This document shows positions 45,249 through 54,570 of a DNA stretch of 64,000 nt, piece after piece. The notes under the pieces are model-generated. The model ran no database searches, was not told the origin of the DNA, and saw nothing but the letters and a program-made list of their open reading frames with translations. A program made the position numbers and the translations under genes. This DNA is from Hanstruepera neustonica. GTDB taxonomy: Bacteria > Bacteroidota > Bacteroidia > Flavobacteriales > Flavobacteriaceae. The DNA is taken from the NCBI RefSeq assembly GCF_002895005.1, contig NZ_POWF01000001.1:346344-410343 (forward strand), read 5' to 3'. The number at the start of each line of letters is the position of its first letter. Position 1 is the stretch's first letter.

Positions 45249-46802
45249 ATGGAAGCAGTTGCTACCGATTTTGGAATACAAAAGGCACTTGAACAGTTGG
45301 GTGTAAATGAAATTAATGAAGGAACATCGACAGGGTCAAATAATTTTTCTAATGGTGATATAATTGAGAGTTTTTCTCCTGTGGATGGAAAACTTATAGC
45401 TAAAGTTAAATCAACCACTAAAGAGGATTATGAAAAAGCCATGCAAGCAGCAACTTCAGCATTTAAAACTTGGAGGCTTATGCCTGCGCCACAACGTGGG
45501 GAGATTATACGCCAGTTTGGAGATAAATTACGCGAGAAAAAAGAGGCTTTAGGTAAACTCGTATCCTATGAAATGGGTAAGAGTTACCAAGAAGGGTTAG
45601 GTGAAGTACAGGAAATGATTGATATCTGTGATTTTGCAGTTGGGTTATCCCGTCAATTACATGGTTTGACCATGCATTCTGAAAGACCAGGGCACAGAAT
45701 GTATGAGCAGTATCATCCACTTGGAGTTGTTGGAATCATTTCAGCATTTAATTTTCCAGTAGCTGTTTGGTCTTGGAATACGGCATTAGCTTGGATTTGT
45801 GGGGATGTATGTATTTGGAAACCAAGTGAAAAAGCACCACTTTGCGGTGTCGCTTGTCAAAATATTGCTGCTGAAGTTTTCAAGAATAACAATTTACCAG
45901 AGGGTATTTCCTGCTTGATTAATGGTGATTATAGAGTGGGTGAATTGATGACTAAAGACACTCGAGTACCTTTAGTATCAGCAACTGGGTCAACTAGAAT
46001 GGGCAAAATTGTGGCACAAGAAGTTGCAGGACGTTTAGGTAAAAGTTTATTGGAGTTAGGTGGAAATAATGCTATTATCGTGACACCTGATGCGGATATT
46101 AAAATGACCGTTATTGGAGCTGTTTTTGGAGCCGTGGGAACTTGTGGCCAACGCTGTACTTCAACGAGACGTTTAATTATTCATGATTCTATATACGATA
46201 AAGTCAAAGACGCTATTGTGGATGCATACGGGCAATTACGCATAGGAAATCCATTGGACGAAAGCAATCATGTAGGGCCATTAATTGATACCGATGCCGT
46301 GGGCATGTACCAAAACGCTCTGACGCAAGTTGTTGAAGAAGGCGGAAATATTGTTGTTGAAGGTGGTGTGCTTTCAGGAGAAGGCTACGAAAGTGGATGT
46401 TATGTTAAGCCTGCCATTGCCGAAGCAGAACCTCATTTCAATATTGTACAGCACGAAACATTTGCACCAGTTTTATACTTATTGAAATATTCAGGTGACG
46501 TTGAAAATGCTATTGATATTCAGAATAATGTGGCTCAAGGCTTATCATCAGCTATTATGACGAATAATTTACGTGAAGCCGAGCGTTTTTTAAGTCATGC
46601 AGGTAGTGACTGTGGTATTGCAAATGTCAATATTGGGACATCAGGAGCTGAAATTGGAGGAGCCTTTGGAGGTGAAAAAGAAACTGGCGGTGGTCGTGAG
46701 TCTGGATCAGATGCTTGGAAAATTTACATGCGTCGTCAAACAAACACCATTAATTATACAACCGAATTGCCTCTGGCTCAAGGTATTAAATTTGACTTGT
46801 AA
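45249..46802 (+). CDS. ALDH7-type aldehyde dehydrogenase (aminoadipate-semialdehyde dehydrogenase-like)
   Basis: A 517-residue NAD(P)-dependent aldehyde dehydrogenase. ELGGNNAIIV holds the general base region, and GTCGQRCTSTRRL contains the catalytic Cys in the form typical of the antiquitin (ALDH7) group. FGGEKETGGGRESGSDAWK is the C-terminal signature. Family members oxidise alpha-aminoadipate semialdehyde in lysine breakdown or protect against lipid aldehydes. No lysine-degradation partner is in the window. A near-consensus box TATCTTCG lies at 45205-45212, and a terminator follows the gene. Confidence 0.9.
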   Translation: MEAVATDFGIQKALEQLGVNEINEGTSTGSNNFSNGDIIESFSPVDGKLIAKVKSTTKEDYEKAMQAATSAFKTWRLMPAPQRGEIIRQFGDKLREKKEALGKLVSYEMGKSYQEGLGEVQEMIDICDFAVGLSRQLHGLTMHSERPGHRMYEQYHPLGVVGIISAFNFPVAVWSWNTALAWICGDVCIWKPSEKAPLCGVACQNIAAEVFKNNNLPEGISCLINGDYRVGELMTKDTRVPLVSATGSTRMGKIVAQEVAGRLGKSLLELGGNNAIIVTPDADIKMTVIGAVFGAVGTCGQRCTSTRRLIIHDSIYDKVKDAIVDAYGQLRIGNPLDESNHVGPLIDTDAVGMYQNALTQVVEEGGNIVVEGGVLSGEGYESGCYVKPAIAEAEPHFNIVQHETFAPVLYLLKYSGDVENAIDIQNNVAQGLSSAIMTNNLREAERFLSHAGSDCGIANVNIGTSGAEIGGAFGGEKETGGGRESGSDAWKIYMRRQTNTINYTTELPLAQGIKFDL

Positions 46803-46822
46803 ACATATTTTTCGATGATTAT

Positions 46823-46856
46823 AAAAAGCCGTATTAATTTTAATGCGGCTTTTTTA
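46823..46856 (+). terminator. Terminator of the aldehyde dehydrogenase gene
   Basis: AAAAAGCCGTATTAA pairs with TTAATGCGGCTTTTT (one T-G pair) with a two-base centre and a further T-run, about 20 bases after the stop. Confidence 0.8.
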
Positions 46857-46946
46857 TTGAGCTTACCATTCAATTTTTCCATTTCTTTTAGTTTGGCATG
46901 TTTTTTTTTAATATCTTAATTGTCACTAACTTAAAACAACCATCTA

Positions 46947-47873
46947 ATGAGCAACAAAACACAATATCTTCTGGGTATTTTGTTCACTATCATTTTAGGC
47001 TCAATTCTCTATTATTATTTCTGTTGTAAAGAATGTATGGCAAATGCCAATACAGATGAAACAGAAAAAATCATGGCAGAACCAGTTGACAACTCAACTA
47101 AAATGGCCTTTATAGTTAAGGATCAACAAGGAAGCCTTGATGTTGAACGAAACGAACATTTTAATTTTAAGGAATCGTATTTTACTATTCTAGAACCACT
47201 TTCCAATTCGGTCAATAATGCGGTAGTTGAAGTTAAGAATTATATGCTTCAGGATTCGTTAAAAATCCTTCATATTACAGGGTATTATAAGTCAAGTGAA
47301 ACGAATAACTCGGCGTTCCCAAATTTAGGTTTAGCTCGAGCAAATGCCGTAAAGAACTATTTCGTTTCAACTGGAGTATCGTCTAAAAATATTGACACCT
47401 ATGGCGAGCTTAATGACGATATGATTCCTGATAATGAATACATTTATTATGGGCCTATTGGATTTTCAATGTCTACCCATGATGCTGTTGATACATCACG
47501 GATGGAAGCCATTCAATCTTTAGGAGAAAGCATAAAGGAGAATCCATTGGTACTTTATTTTGAAACTGGTGCGTCAACCTTAAACTTAACAGCAGAGCAA
47601 CGAGAAAAAGTAGCTAATATTTCAAGGTACATTGATAAAATTCACGAAGCACAGATACATGTTATAGGTCATACCGATAATACGGGTGATGCATTTAGTA
47701 ATATGAAACTCGGTCAAAAACGAGCCGACTTTGTAAAACGCTATTTAATGGGCAATGCTATTTCTGAAAGTCAAATTGAAACCCTCTCTAAAGGTCAAGA
47801 AGAGCCTATCACAACTAACGCCACTGATGAAGGACGACAAAAAAACAGACGCGTTGTAGTAACAATTAACTAA
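46947..47873 (+). CDS. Membrane-anchored protein with two OmpA-like modules
   Basis: A 308-residue protein with an N-terminal membrane segment (YLLGILFTIILGSILYYYFCC) rather than a cleavable signal. The C-terminal domain is a clear OmpA module: LYFETGASTLNLTAEQREKV, IHVIGHTDNTGD and GRQKNRRVVVTIN. The first half (about 95-160) looks like a degenerate copy: ILHITGYYKSSETNNSAF, GLARANAVKNYFVSTGVSS, IDTYGEL. It would bind peptidoglycan from the inner membrane. The HhH-domain membrane protein gene follows after 15 bases, suggesting joint function. Confidence 0.82.
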   Translation: MSNKTQYLLGILFTIILGSILYYYFCCKECMANANTDETEKIMAEPVDNSTKMAFIVKDQQGSLDVERNEHFNFKESYFTILEPLSNSVNNAVVEVKNYMLQDSLKILHITGYYKSSETNNSAFPNLGLARANAVKNYFVSTGVSSKNIDTYGELNDDMIPDNEYIYYGPIGFSMSTHDAVDTSRMEAIQSLGESIKENPLVLYFETGASTLNLTAEQREKVANISRYIDKIHEAQIHVIGHTDNTGDAFSNMKLGQKRADFVKRYLMGNAISESQIETLSKGQEEPITTNATDEGRQKNRRVVVTIN

Positions 47874-47888
47874 CAAAAAAAAGAAATT

Positions 47889-48365
47889 ATGAATTGGTGT
47901 ATTTTTATTCCATTAGCAGTTGGTGCCATATGCGCGCTACTAGGGTATTTATTAGGTAAACTTCTCAAAAAGGAAGCAAATAGTCAAGTTGATGTCGATG
48001 TTTGGAAAAATAAAGTAGCTAGGCTTGAGGCCGATTTGAAAGCTTGTCAGGCTTCTAAAGAAATAATTCCATTTAATGCTGCTGAAGCGGCAGCCATATT
48101 TGGTAAAAAAGTAAAAGAAAATGATTTAACGATTATTGAAGGTATTGGACCCAAAATAGCCGAATTATTTCACGATAAAAACATTGTGACCTGGAAAGCC
48201 CTATCTGAATGTAGTGTTGAAAAATGTCAAAGCGTATTGGATTTTGGAGGCGAACGTTTTAAGATCCATAATCCGGGCACTTGGCCAGAGCAGGCTAAAA
48301 TGGCTTATGAAGGTCATTGGAAAAAACTATTTGATTGGCAGGAAGAACTTGATGGTGGTAGATAA
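47889..48365 (+). CDS. Membrane protein with helix-hairpin-helix-like domain
   Basis: A 158-residue protein. Residues ~4-26 form a transmembrane helix (CIFIPLAVGAICALLGYLLG). A short coiled coil follows (VDVWKNKVARLEADLKACQ). Then comes a compact HhH-like domain with NDLTIIEGIGPKIAELFHDK and WKALSECSVEKCQSVLDFGG, similar to the H3TH-type domain often called a predicted 5' nuclease. That domain normally binds DNA, so its membrane tether is curious. Probably cotranscribed with the double-OmpA gene upstream. Function unknown. Confidence 0.75.
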   Translation: MNWCIFIPLAVGAICALLGYLLGKLLKKEANSQVDVDVWKNKVARLEADLKACQASKEIIPFNAAEAAAIFGKKVKENDLTIIEGIGPKIAELFHDKNIVTWKALSECSVEKCQSVLDFGGERFKIHNPGTWPEQAKMAYEGHWKKLFDWQEELDGGR

Positions 48366-48386
48366 TTGACCTCAACAGTGATTTAA

Positions 48387-48425
48387 AAACCCATTACCCA
48401 AATGTAATGGGTTTGTTGTTTTTAA
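48387..48425. terminator. Bidirectional terminator
   Basis: AAACCCATTAC-CCAAAT-GTAATGGGTTT, an 11-base-pair stem with GTTGTTTTT on the plus side and TTTTTAAAT on the minus side. It can serve both the HhH gene and the convergent AlbA_2 gene, although ~195 bases of untranslated DNA separate it from the latter. Confidence 0.8.
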
Positions 48426-48619
48426 TAATACGTTCTTGTAGGAATTGACAAATAAAAAAGCCTTGAATGAAGTAGAATCTACCGTCATGGTCAAGGCTGA
48501 TTTGGATATTGATTAATAGCAATACAAAGGTAAATAAAATACTGCCGAAGAATTTGAATATTACATAATTGGTATGAAAAACCACATAGTTGGTACTGTT
48601 TTTTGTGTGACTTACATCA

Positions 48620-49753
48620 TTAGCTATATTTAACTTTTCTCAAAATTCTGATAGTTTGTTTGTATAGTTGATAAACATCGGAATTATATGCTTTTAATAG
48701 AGGCTTAATTTCTGTTAATTTCTCGATAGCTATATCAAAACCATTTAAATAACAAATAAGGTAAGTAGCAGGAAGATTATTCAAATCGTTTATTTCCCGT
48801 TTTGTTAGTGAGAGCCCTTTATTTAATTTTTCCAGAATGGCGTTATTGGCATTAAAAATATGATGCAATATTTTTCTATCAAATTGTGGTGGCTCGAATA
48901 TCAATGTGGTGTCTATACTGTAATTGACATTTTCAAAAAAACTGATAATGGTTTCTTCTAAAGGATAATATTTGAATGAATCCTGTAGGCCAAGTTTAAC
49001 ATATTCAACGATTTTAAAAGTATTATCGTCATAATAAATGGACACCTCATCAAGAGCCGAGTAAAACAGCCTTACTTGTTCATTAATAAGTTCAATATCC
49101 ACACGGGAATAAAAGGTTTCGTTTTTTACTTGTTTTTTCTGACCAGCCCAACACATCACAAAAAACTCTTTAAAGACTTTATAGTGTGGCTCATAATCTT
49201 TTCGGGTTTGCATAAAATCGAAAACACCATCAAGAGTATGCTCAATATTATTTTGTGCATGAGTTTCAATGGCAGCAACAATTTTGGAATTAACATCCTT
49301 GATCTCTATGTCAAAGACTTTAGGCATACTTATACTGCCATCCCTGAAAAACACGGATCCGCCATAGTATTTCCAAATATTTTTACGCAACGAAGTAATT
49401 TTATCGTTTGGTCTAATAGTTACCAATCCTACAACCTTGTTATCTGGTAAATGTGGGAAAGAAATATTTTCATATTGGACTATAGGAGGATTGGTTAAAT
49501 AAGCATTGATGAGGTTTTGAATTTTACTGTCATCAAAAAAATCAACTCCTATAATTTTATTGTCCTCATCTTCTACACCAATAACAATGTAGGAATTGTT
49601 TTTTGGGTTGCTATTGGAAAGGGCACAAATATGTTTTAAAAATTTGGCTTTGCCTTCCTTAAAACCGATATCAATTTTACGCTTTTTGTCATAAAAACTA
49701 TTCTCATCGTTGTGAGCTAATAAGTTTTTAATAAGTAAGCGTTTATTGATCAT
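48620..49753 (-). CDS. AlbA_2 (Schlafen-type) putative DNA-binding protein
   Basis: A 377-residue protein. The N-terminal ~150 residues fit the AlbA_2 domain: IDIGFKEGKAKFLKHICALSNS, NNSYIVIGVEDEDNKIIGVDF and VVGLVTIRPND. In place of the usual C-terminal ATPase or winged helix there is an unassigned ~220-residue all-alpha region (HTLDGVFDFMQTRKDYEPHYK, YYPLEETIISFFENVNYSID). AlbA_2 proteins are often regulators or defence-linked; here the role is unknown. It stands alone, with a convergent terminator downstream. Confidence 0.78.
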   Translation of the reverse strand: MINKRLLIKNLLAHNDENSFYDKKRKIDIGFKEGKAKFLKHICALSNSNPKNNSYIVIGVEDEDNKIIGVDFFDDSKIQNLINAYLTNPPIVQYENISFPHLPDNKVVGLVTIRPNDKITSLRKNIWKYYGGSVFFRDGSISMPKVFDIEIKDVNSKIVAAIETHAQNNIEHTLDGVFDFMQTRKDYEPHYKVFKEFFVMCWAGQKKQVKNETFYSRVDIELINEQVRLFYSALDEVSIYYDDNTFKIVEYVKLGLQDSFKYYPLEETIISFFENVNYSIDTTLIFEPPQFDRKILHHIFNANNAILEKLNKGLSLTKREINDLNNLPATYLICYLNGFDIAIEKLTEIKPLLKAYNSDVYQLYKQTIRILRKVKYS

Positions 49754-49788
49754 GGCAAATTCTTACTAAATAGAGGTGTTTTCAAAAA

Positions 49789-50544
49789 TCACATTTCTTT
49801 TTTAACAATAGTACTGCTCGCTTGTGCGGTGCAAAACATTAAAACATCGGCAATATTTACGTGTGCAGGTCTAGAAACGGCGAAATAAATAACATCTGCT
49901 ACGTCTTCAGGCTGCAATGCTTTGTAGCCTTTATAGACGTCATCTGCTTTAGCATCTCCCTTAAAACGAACTTTAGAAAACTCCGTTTCAACCAACCCTG
50001 GATTGATAGCAGACACTTTGATACCATAAGGGTTCAAATCTATTCGCATACCTTCGGTTATAGCCAAAACAGCATGTTTACTAGCGCAATACACATTCCC
50101 TTTTGGATAGACTTCTTTTCCAGCCGATGAACCAATATTGATAATATGCCCAGTTTGTCTTTCAATCATTTGAGGCATTATGGCTTTACTGACGTATAAC
50201 AAACCTTTTACATTAATGTCCATCATGGCATCCCAGTCGGATATATCACCATCTTGAATGGGATCCAGACCATGTGCATTACCTGCATTGTTTATCAAAA
50301 TATCAATATTCTTAAAAGTTTCGGGAATTGAATTAATGGCCTTTATGGTAGCCTCTCTATCTCTAACATCAAAATTTAGAGTGTAAACGGCTACTTTTTC
50401 TTGTAAGGTTTTTGCAATGTCATCCAATCGGTCTTGGCGTCTTCCGCAGAGCACCAGATTTATACCTTGTTCGGCGAATTTATAAGTAGTGGCGCGTCCA
50501 ATACCACTTGTTGCGCCTGTTATCAAAGCTGTTTTGTTAGTCAT
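49789..50544 (-). CDS. SDR family NADP-dependent oxidoreductase
   Basis: A 251-residue classical short-chain dehydrogenase. TGATSGIG (9-16) binds the cofactor, and R35/R36 after the second strand favour NADP. NNAGNAHG, S139 (NIGSSAG), Y152 and K156 (VYCASKHAV) complete the active site. It resembles the YdfG / serine 3-dehydrogenase-like group that reduces 3-hydroxy acids or malonic semialdehyde; the substrate is not certain. It follows the aldo/keto reductase gene by 12 bases, so the two reductases form an operon. Confidence 0.9.
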   Translation of the reverse strand: MTNKTALITGATSGIGRATTYKFAEQGINLVLCGRRQDRLDDIAKTLQEKVAVYTLNFDVRDREATIKAINSIPETFKNIDILINNAGNAHGLDPIQDGDISDWDAMMDINVKGLLYVSKAIMPQMIERQTGHIINIGSSAGKEVYPKGNVYCASKHAVLAITEGMRIDLNPYGIKVSAINPGLVETEFSKVRFKGDAKADDVYKGYKALQPEDVADVIYFAVSRPAHVNIADVLMFCTAQASSTIVKKEM

Positions 50545-50556
50545 TTGTTTTTAATT

Positions 50557-51420
50557 TTAGGGGACTTTATGCCCTTGTGAAGCCACCAATAGTTTAAACC
50601 AATCTTCTAATTCCAAATCAATATTTCCCGCTTTACCAGCATTAGCAATACGCTCTTTATTGGTCGTACCAATGACTGGAGAAATATTTGATGGATGTCT
50701 TAAAATCCAATTAAGCAAGAGTTGATCTTTAGTTGCCCCATATTTTTCACATAATCTATTTAGTTCTTGTTGTATCCTATCAACTTGTTCATCATTATTT
50801 TTAAAAACAGAACCCAAAGGAGACCAAGCCATAGGCTTGATATTGTTAACCATCATATAATCCAAAGTGCCATCATGCATTCCTTGATGCGATGTCAGGG
50901 AGAATTCAATTTGATTAACGTCTATTTTATGATGTTTAGAAACGAGTTCCATTTGACTTGATGTAAAATTGGAAACACCAAAATCACGAATCTTCCCCGA
51001 TGATTTTAATATAGAAACAGCTTCTGCTATTTCTTCCGGATCCATTAGTGGGCTAGGTCTATGAAGTAATAACAAGTCGAGGTAGTCCGTTTTTAAGTTT
51101 TGTAAGGAAGTGTCAACAGACCAGATTATATAATCTTTGCTGTAATCGTAATGTTTAACAGTGTTTTTTCTGTTATTGCTCAAGTATTGAATACCACATT
51201 TAGAAATTAACTGAATGTGTTCTCTCCGAATTCCAGAGTCTTTAAAAGCCTGACCAAAGTCTGCTTCAGTGGTGTAAGCACCATAAATATCAGCATGATC
51301 AAATGTGGTAATTTGCTGTTCTATACAATGATGCATTAATTCCACCATGGTGTTTTTGGTAAGTTGTTTTCCCCAACTTCCCCAAGTCATAGTTCCTGCA
51401 ATGATTTTAGAGTAAGGCAT
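50557..51420 (-). CDS. Aldo/keto reductase (YdhF-like)
   Basis: A 287-residue TIM-barrel NADPH-dependent reductase. The catalytic tetrad is visible as D41 and Y46 (FDHADIYGAY), K74 (ISKCG) and H120 (LLLLHRP). WSPLGSVFKN and SPVIGTTNKERI fit the cofactor loop. It is close to the E. coli YdhF type; substrate unknown. First gene of a two-gene unit with the SDR. Confidence 0.92.
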   Translation of the reverse strand: MPYSKIIAGTMTWGSWGKQLTKNTMVELMHHCIEQQITTFDHADIYGAYTTEADFGQAFKDSGIRREHIQLISKCGIQYLSNNRKNTVKHYDYSKDYIIWSVDTSLQNLKTDYLDLLLLHRPSPLMDPEEIAEAVSILKSSGKIRDFGVSNFTSSQMELVSKHHKIDVNQIEFSLTSHQGMHDGTLDYMMVNNIKPMAWSPLGSVFKNNDEQVDRIQQELNRLCEKYGATKDQLLLNWILRHPSNISPVIGTTNKERIANAGKAGNIDLELEDWFKLLVASQGHKVP

Positions 51421-51664
51421 AATAGGTTAAAATTCACCATAAATGTACTTATAACAACTTGAAAAATAGAATGCATTCTTAAATAATTAGTATTTAACAA
51501 AAAATTAGTATTCTTTACCAGCGTGATTTAAATATCGGTTTTTCAGGTTGTTATATTGTATACGCTGTATGTTTTAGGTTAGAAGGTATGTGATAAAAAT
51601 ATGAGCAACATCTGAATAAGACCTTGAAGCCGTAAATAATATTGAACCAAAATATTTAATATAT

Positions 51665-52471
51665 ATGATTACGTTAAAACAGTTTAAGTTAGCAATACTT
51701 TCAATTTTTGCAATAACATTATTTAATTGTAGTAGTGATGAAGACACATCCTCTAATCAAGGAACATCAACTATTTCGGTTAAAATGATGGATAGACCAG
51801 GTGATTACGAACACGTTTTTGTTGAAGTTGTTGATGTAATGGTCAAAGTTAATGATGCTAGTGAAGATGATAACTGGACAAGTTTGGAAGCGATAAACAC
51901 CGGAGTATATGATTTGTTGGAATTGACAGGAGGCATCAATGTTTTGTTAGTTGATGATTTTGTTGTACCATCCGGGACATTAAACCAAATACGTTTGGTA
52001 TTGGGTGATGACAATTCGGTTGTTATTGATGGTGAAACCTTTCCTCTAAATACGCCAAGTGCCCAACAATCAGGATTAAAAATTCAAGTCAATGAAACAT
52101 TGGCACCAAATATAGCTTACACATTCTTGTTGGATTTTGATGTTGATGAATCTATTGTAGAGGCAGGCAATTCGGGTAATATTAATTTACGACCCGTTAT
52201 AAGAGCTAGTGTTGAAGCCAATACTGGGGCAATAAGCGGAAGCATAACACCTATTGAAGTTCAAACAGAAATTACTGCAACAAATGGTATGGATACCGTT
52301 TCAGCCTATGCCGACGTTGATGGGAATTTTGTCTTGGTGGGTTTGCCTCAAGGGGCTTACACAGTAACGATAACTCCAGATCCTTTATCAGGATTACCAA
52401 TCCAGGTTTTAGATAATGTAGAAGTTGCCGTTGGAGCAACCACAGAATTAGGAATTATTCCATTAGAGTAA
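51665..52471 (+). CDS. DUF4382 lipoprotein with C-terminal carboxypeptidase-regulatory-like domain
   Basis: A 268-residue lipoprotein (LAILSIFAITLFNCSSDED, lipobox FNC). Residues ~38-180 form a DUF4382 domain: STISVKMMDRPGDYEHVFVE, LLELTGGINVLLVDD and GTLNQIRLVLGDDN. The last ~80 residues (GAISGSITPIEVQTEI, ADVDGNFVLVGLPQGAYTV) resemble a carboxypeptidase-regulatory-like beta fold. Function unknown. Standing alone, with ~240 bases upstream in which no clear promoter box was found and a strong terminator downstream. Confidence 0.87.
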   Translation: MITLKQFKLAILSIFAITLFNCSSDEDTSSNQGTSTISVKMMDRPGDYEHVFVEVVDVMVKVNDASEDDNWTSLEAINTGVYDLLELTGGINVLLVDDFVVPSGTLNQIRLVLGDDNSVVIDGETFPLNTPSAQQSGLKIQVNETLAPNIAYTFLLDFDVDESIVEAGNSGNINLRPVIRASVEANTGAISGSITPIEVQTEITATNGMDTVSAYADVDGNFVLVGLPQGAYTVTITPDPLSGLPIQVLDNVEVAVGATTELGIIPLE

Positions 52472-52489
52472 AAATCAATTTTTTGACTT

Positions 52490-52525
52490 AAGAGCAGCAC
52501 TATTCAGTGCTGCTCTTGTTTTTTT
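52490..52525 (+). terminator. Terminator of the DUF4382 gene
   Basis: AAGAGCAGCACT-ATTC-AGTGCTGCTCTT, a 12-base-pair stem followed by G and T7. Confidence 0.9.
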
Positions 52526-52618
52526 AACCAATTGTTAACAGCATGGAAGCAAAAATTTTAACAATTTAGCCGTGCTAAAATAAACCCTTATCAGAATAGC
52601 ATTATAAAACTTAAAAAC

Positions 52619-53623
52619 ATGATGGAAGAAACGAGTACAATTGATATTAAGGCAATTAATGAGAAAATAGAGAAAGAAAGTGCTTTTGTTGATTTACTAA
52701 CGTTGGAAATGAACAAGGTCATTGTTGGTCAAAAGCACATGGTGGAACGCCTGCTTATTGGCCTATTGGGGCAAGGGCATATTTTATTGGAAGGTGTTCC
52801 TGGACTAGCTAAAACGTTAGCTATCAACACGCTATCGCAAGCAGTTGACGGTTCATTCAGCAGAATTCAGTTCACACCAGATTTGCTTCCTGCCGATGTT
52901 GTGGGAACCTTAATTTATAATATTAAGCAGAACGATTTCACAATTAAGAAAGGACCTATATTTGCCAATTTTGTACTGGCAGATGAGATCAATAGAGCAC
53001 CAGCTAAAGTACAATCTGCTTTGTTGGAAGCCATGCAAGAAAAACAGGTGACCATTGGTGATGAGACTTTTGTTTTAGACAAACCATTTTTAGTTATGGC
53101 TACCCAAAACCCTGTTGAGCAAGAGGGAACTTACCCGTTACCTGAAGCACAAGTTGACCGATTTATGTTAAAAACGGTTATCGATTATCCAAAGCAGGAT
53201 GAAGAGCAATTAATTATCAGAGCCAATCTAAAAGGGGCTTTTGAAAAAGTAAACCCGGTTGTTTCTATTACACAAATCTTGAATGCTCAAAAAGCAGTAC
53301 GTGAAGTCTATATGGACGAAAAGATTGAAAAATATATTCTCGATATCGTTTTTGCAACTAGATACCCTGAAAAATATAAGCTTTCAGATTTAAAACCATT
53401 AATATCATTTGGGGCGTCGCCTCGTGGTAGCATAAACTTGGCAAATGCTGCTAAATGTTATGCATTTATTAAGCGCAGAGGCTATGTGATTCCCGAAGAT
53501 GTCCGCGCCGTAGTACACGATGTGTTGAGGCACAGAATTGGAATTACCTACGAAGCTGAAGCTGAAAATGTCACATCTGAAGATATCATCAATAAGATTG
53601 TAAACGAGATTGAAGTACCATAA
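52619..53623 (+). CDS. MoxR-type AAA+ ATPase, first gene of the Bat operon
   Basis: A 334-residue AAA+ chaperone-like ATPase. Walker A is GVPGLAKT (59-66), Walker B VLADEINRA, sensor 1 MATQNPVEQEGTYPLPEAQVDRF, and GASPRGSINLANAAK supplies sensor 2. MoxR ATPases act with VWA proteins to mature or assemble complexes. Seven co-directional genes follow with mostly short gaps (DUF58, BatD-like, BatA-E). Two ATGs (52619, 52622) are possible. Confidence 0.94.
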   Translation: MMEETSTIDIKAINEKIEKESAFVDLLTLEMNKVIVGQKHMVERLLIGLLGQGHILLEGVPGLAKTLAINTLSQAVDGSFSRIQFTPDLLPADVVGTLIYNIKQNDFTIKKGPIFANFVLADEINRAPAKVQSALLEAMQEKQVTIGDETFVLDKPFLVMATQNPVEQEGTYPLPEAQVDRFMLKTVIDYPKQDEEQLIIRANLKGAFEKVNPVVSITQILNAQKAVREVYMDEKIEKYILDIVFATRYPEKYKLSDLKPLISFGASPRGSINLANAAKCYAFIKRRGYVIPEDVRAVVHDVLRHRIGITYEAEAENVTSEDIINKIVNEIEVP

Positions 53624-53697
53624 GATTTAAGGTTTAAGAAAGGCGAATACTGATTTAAGAAATCGTAGATCAAAAATCTATAATCGTAAATTGAAAG

Positions 53698-54564
53698 ATG
53701 GATACTAAAGAGCTACTAAAGAAAGTACGGAAAATAGAGATCAAGACACGTCGTTTGTCTGATCATATTTTTGGAGGAGAGTACCACTCCACCTTTAAAG
53801 GGCGTGGTATGACTTTTTCTGAAGTTCGACAGTATCAATATGGTGATGATGTTCGAAATATAGATTGGAATGTTACAGCCAGAACCAATGAGCCACACAT
53901 AAAAGTTTTTGAGGAAGAGCGCGAACTCACCATGATGCTGATGGTTGATGTTTCGGGTTCTGAATTTTTTGGGACAGCTTCACAATTCAAAAATGAGGTA
54001 GTTACCGAAATTGCAGCTACGTTAGCTTTTTCAGCAACACAAAACAATGACAAGATTGGATTAATCTTGTTTTCTGATGAGATAGAACTTTATATTCCTC
54101 CCAAAAAGGGACGCTCTCATGTGTTACGAATTATTCGAGAACTTATAGAGTTTGAGCCTAAAAGCAAGCAAACTAACATTGCCGAAGCGTTAAAGTTTCT
54201 ATCAAACGTTATGAAAAAGAAGGCTATTGTTTTTGTGCTATCCGATTTTATAGCGGATGATTATCAGCACACCTTGAAAATAGCATCTGGACGCCATGAT
54301 GTTACTGGAATACGAGTTTATGATAAGCATGAAGAGTCTATTCCAAATTTAGGCATGGTTCAAATGCAAGACGAAGAAACTGGTGAGTATATGTTGGTCA
54401 ATACGGCTTCAAAAAAAGTTCGCATGAATTATGGCAGATACTACAGTGAGAAAGTGGACTATTTTAAAGATAGCTTTTCAAAATCAGGTGCCGGAACTAT
54501 TGATTGCCGAGTAGATGAAAGCTATGTAAAAAAATTATTGGGTTATTTCAAAAGACGCGGATAA
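53698..54564 (+). CDS. DUF58 domain protein of the Bat operon
   Basis: A 288-residue protein with the DUF58 signature (HIFGGEYHSTFKGRGMTFSE, YQYGDDVRNIDWNVTART) and a following VWA-like region with LMVDVSGSEFFG, a degenerate metal-ion adhesion site. No membrane segment is seen. In Bacteroidota this gene sits between moxR and batA. The 74-base gap after moxR shows no terminator. The next gene starts 6 bases after the stop. Confidence 0.92.
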   Translation: MDTKELLKKVRKIEIKTRRLSDHIFGGEYHSTFKGRGMTFSEVRQYQYGDDVRNIDWNVTARTNEPHIKVFEEERELTMMLMVDVSGSEFFGTASQFKNEVVTEIAATLAFSATQNNDKIGLILFSDEIELYIPPKKGRSHVLRIIRELIEFEPKSKQTNIAEALKFLSNVMKKKAIVFVLSDFIADDYQHTLKIASGRHDVTGIRVYDKHEESIPNLGMVQMQDEETGEYMLVNTASKKVRMNYGRYYSEKVDYFKDSFSKSGAGTIDCRVDESYVKKLLGYFKRRG

Positions 54565-54570
54565 GAGTAG

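Noticed and set aside
52490..52618. Hairpin as a regulator of the Bat operon
   Set aside because: It is a strong terminator belonging to the DUF4382 gene; nothing further structured precedes moxR.
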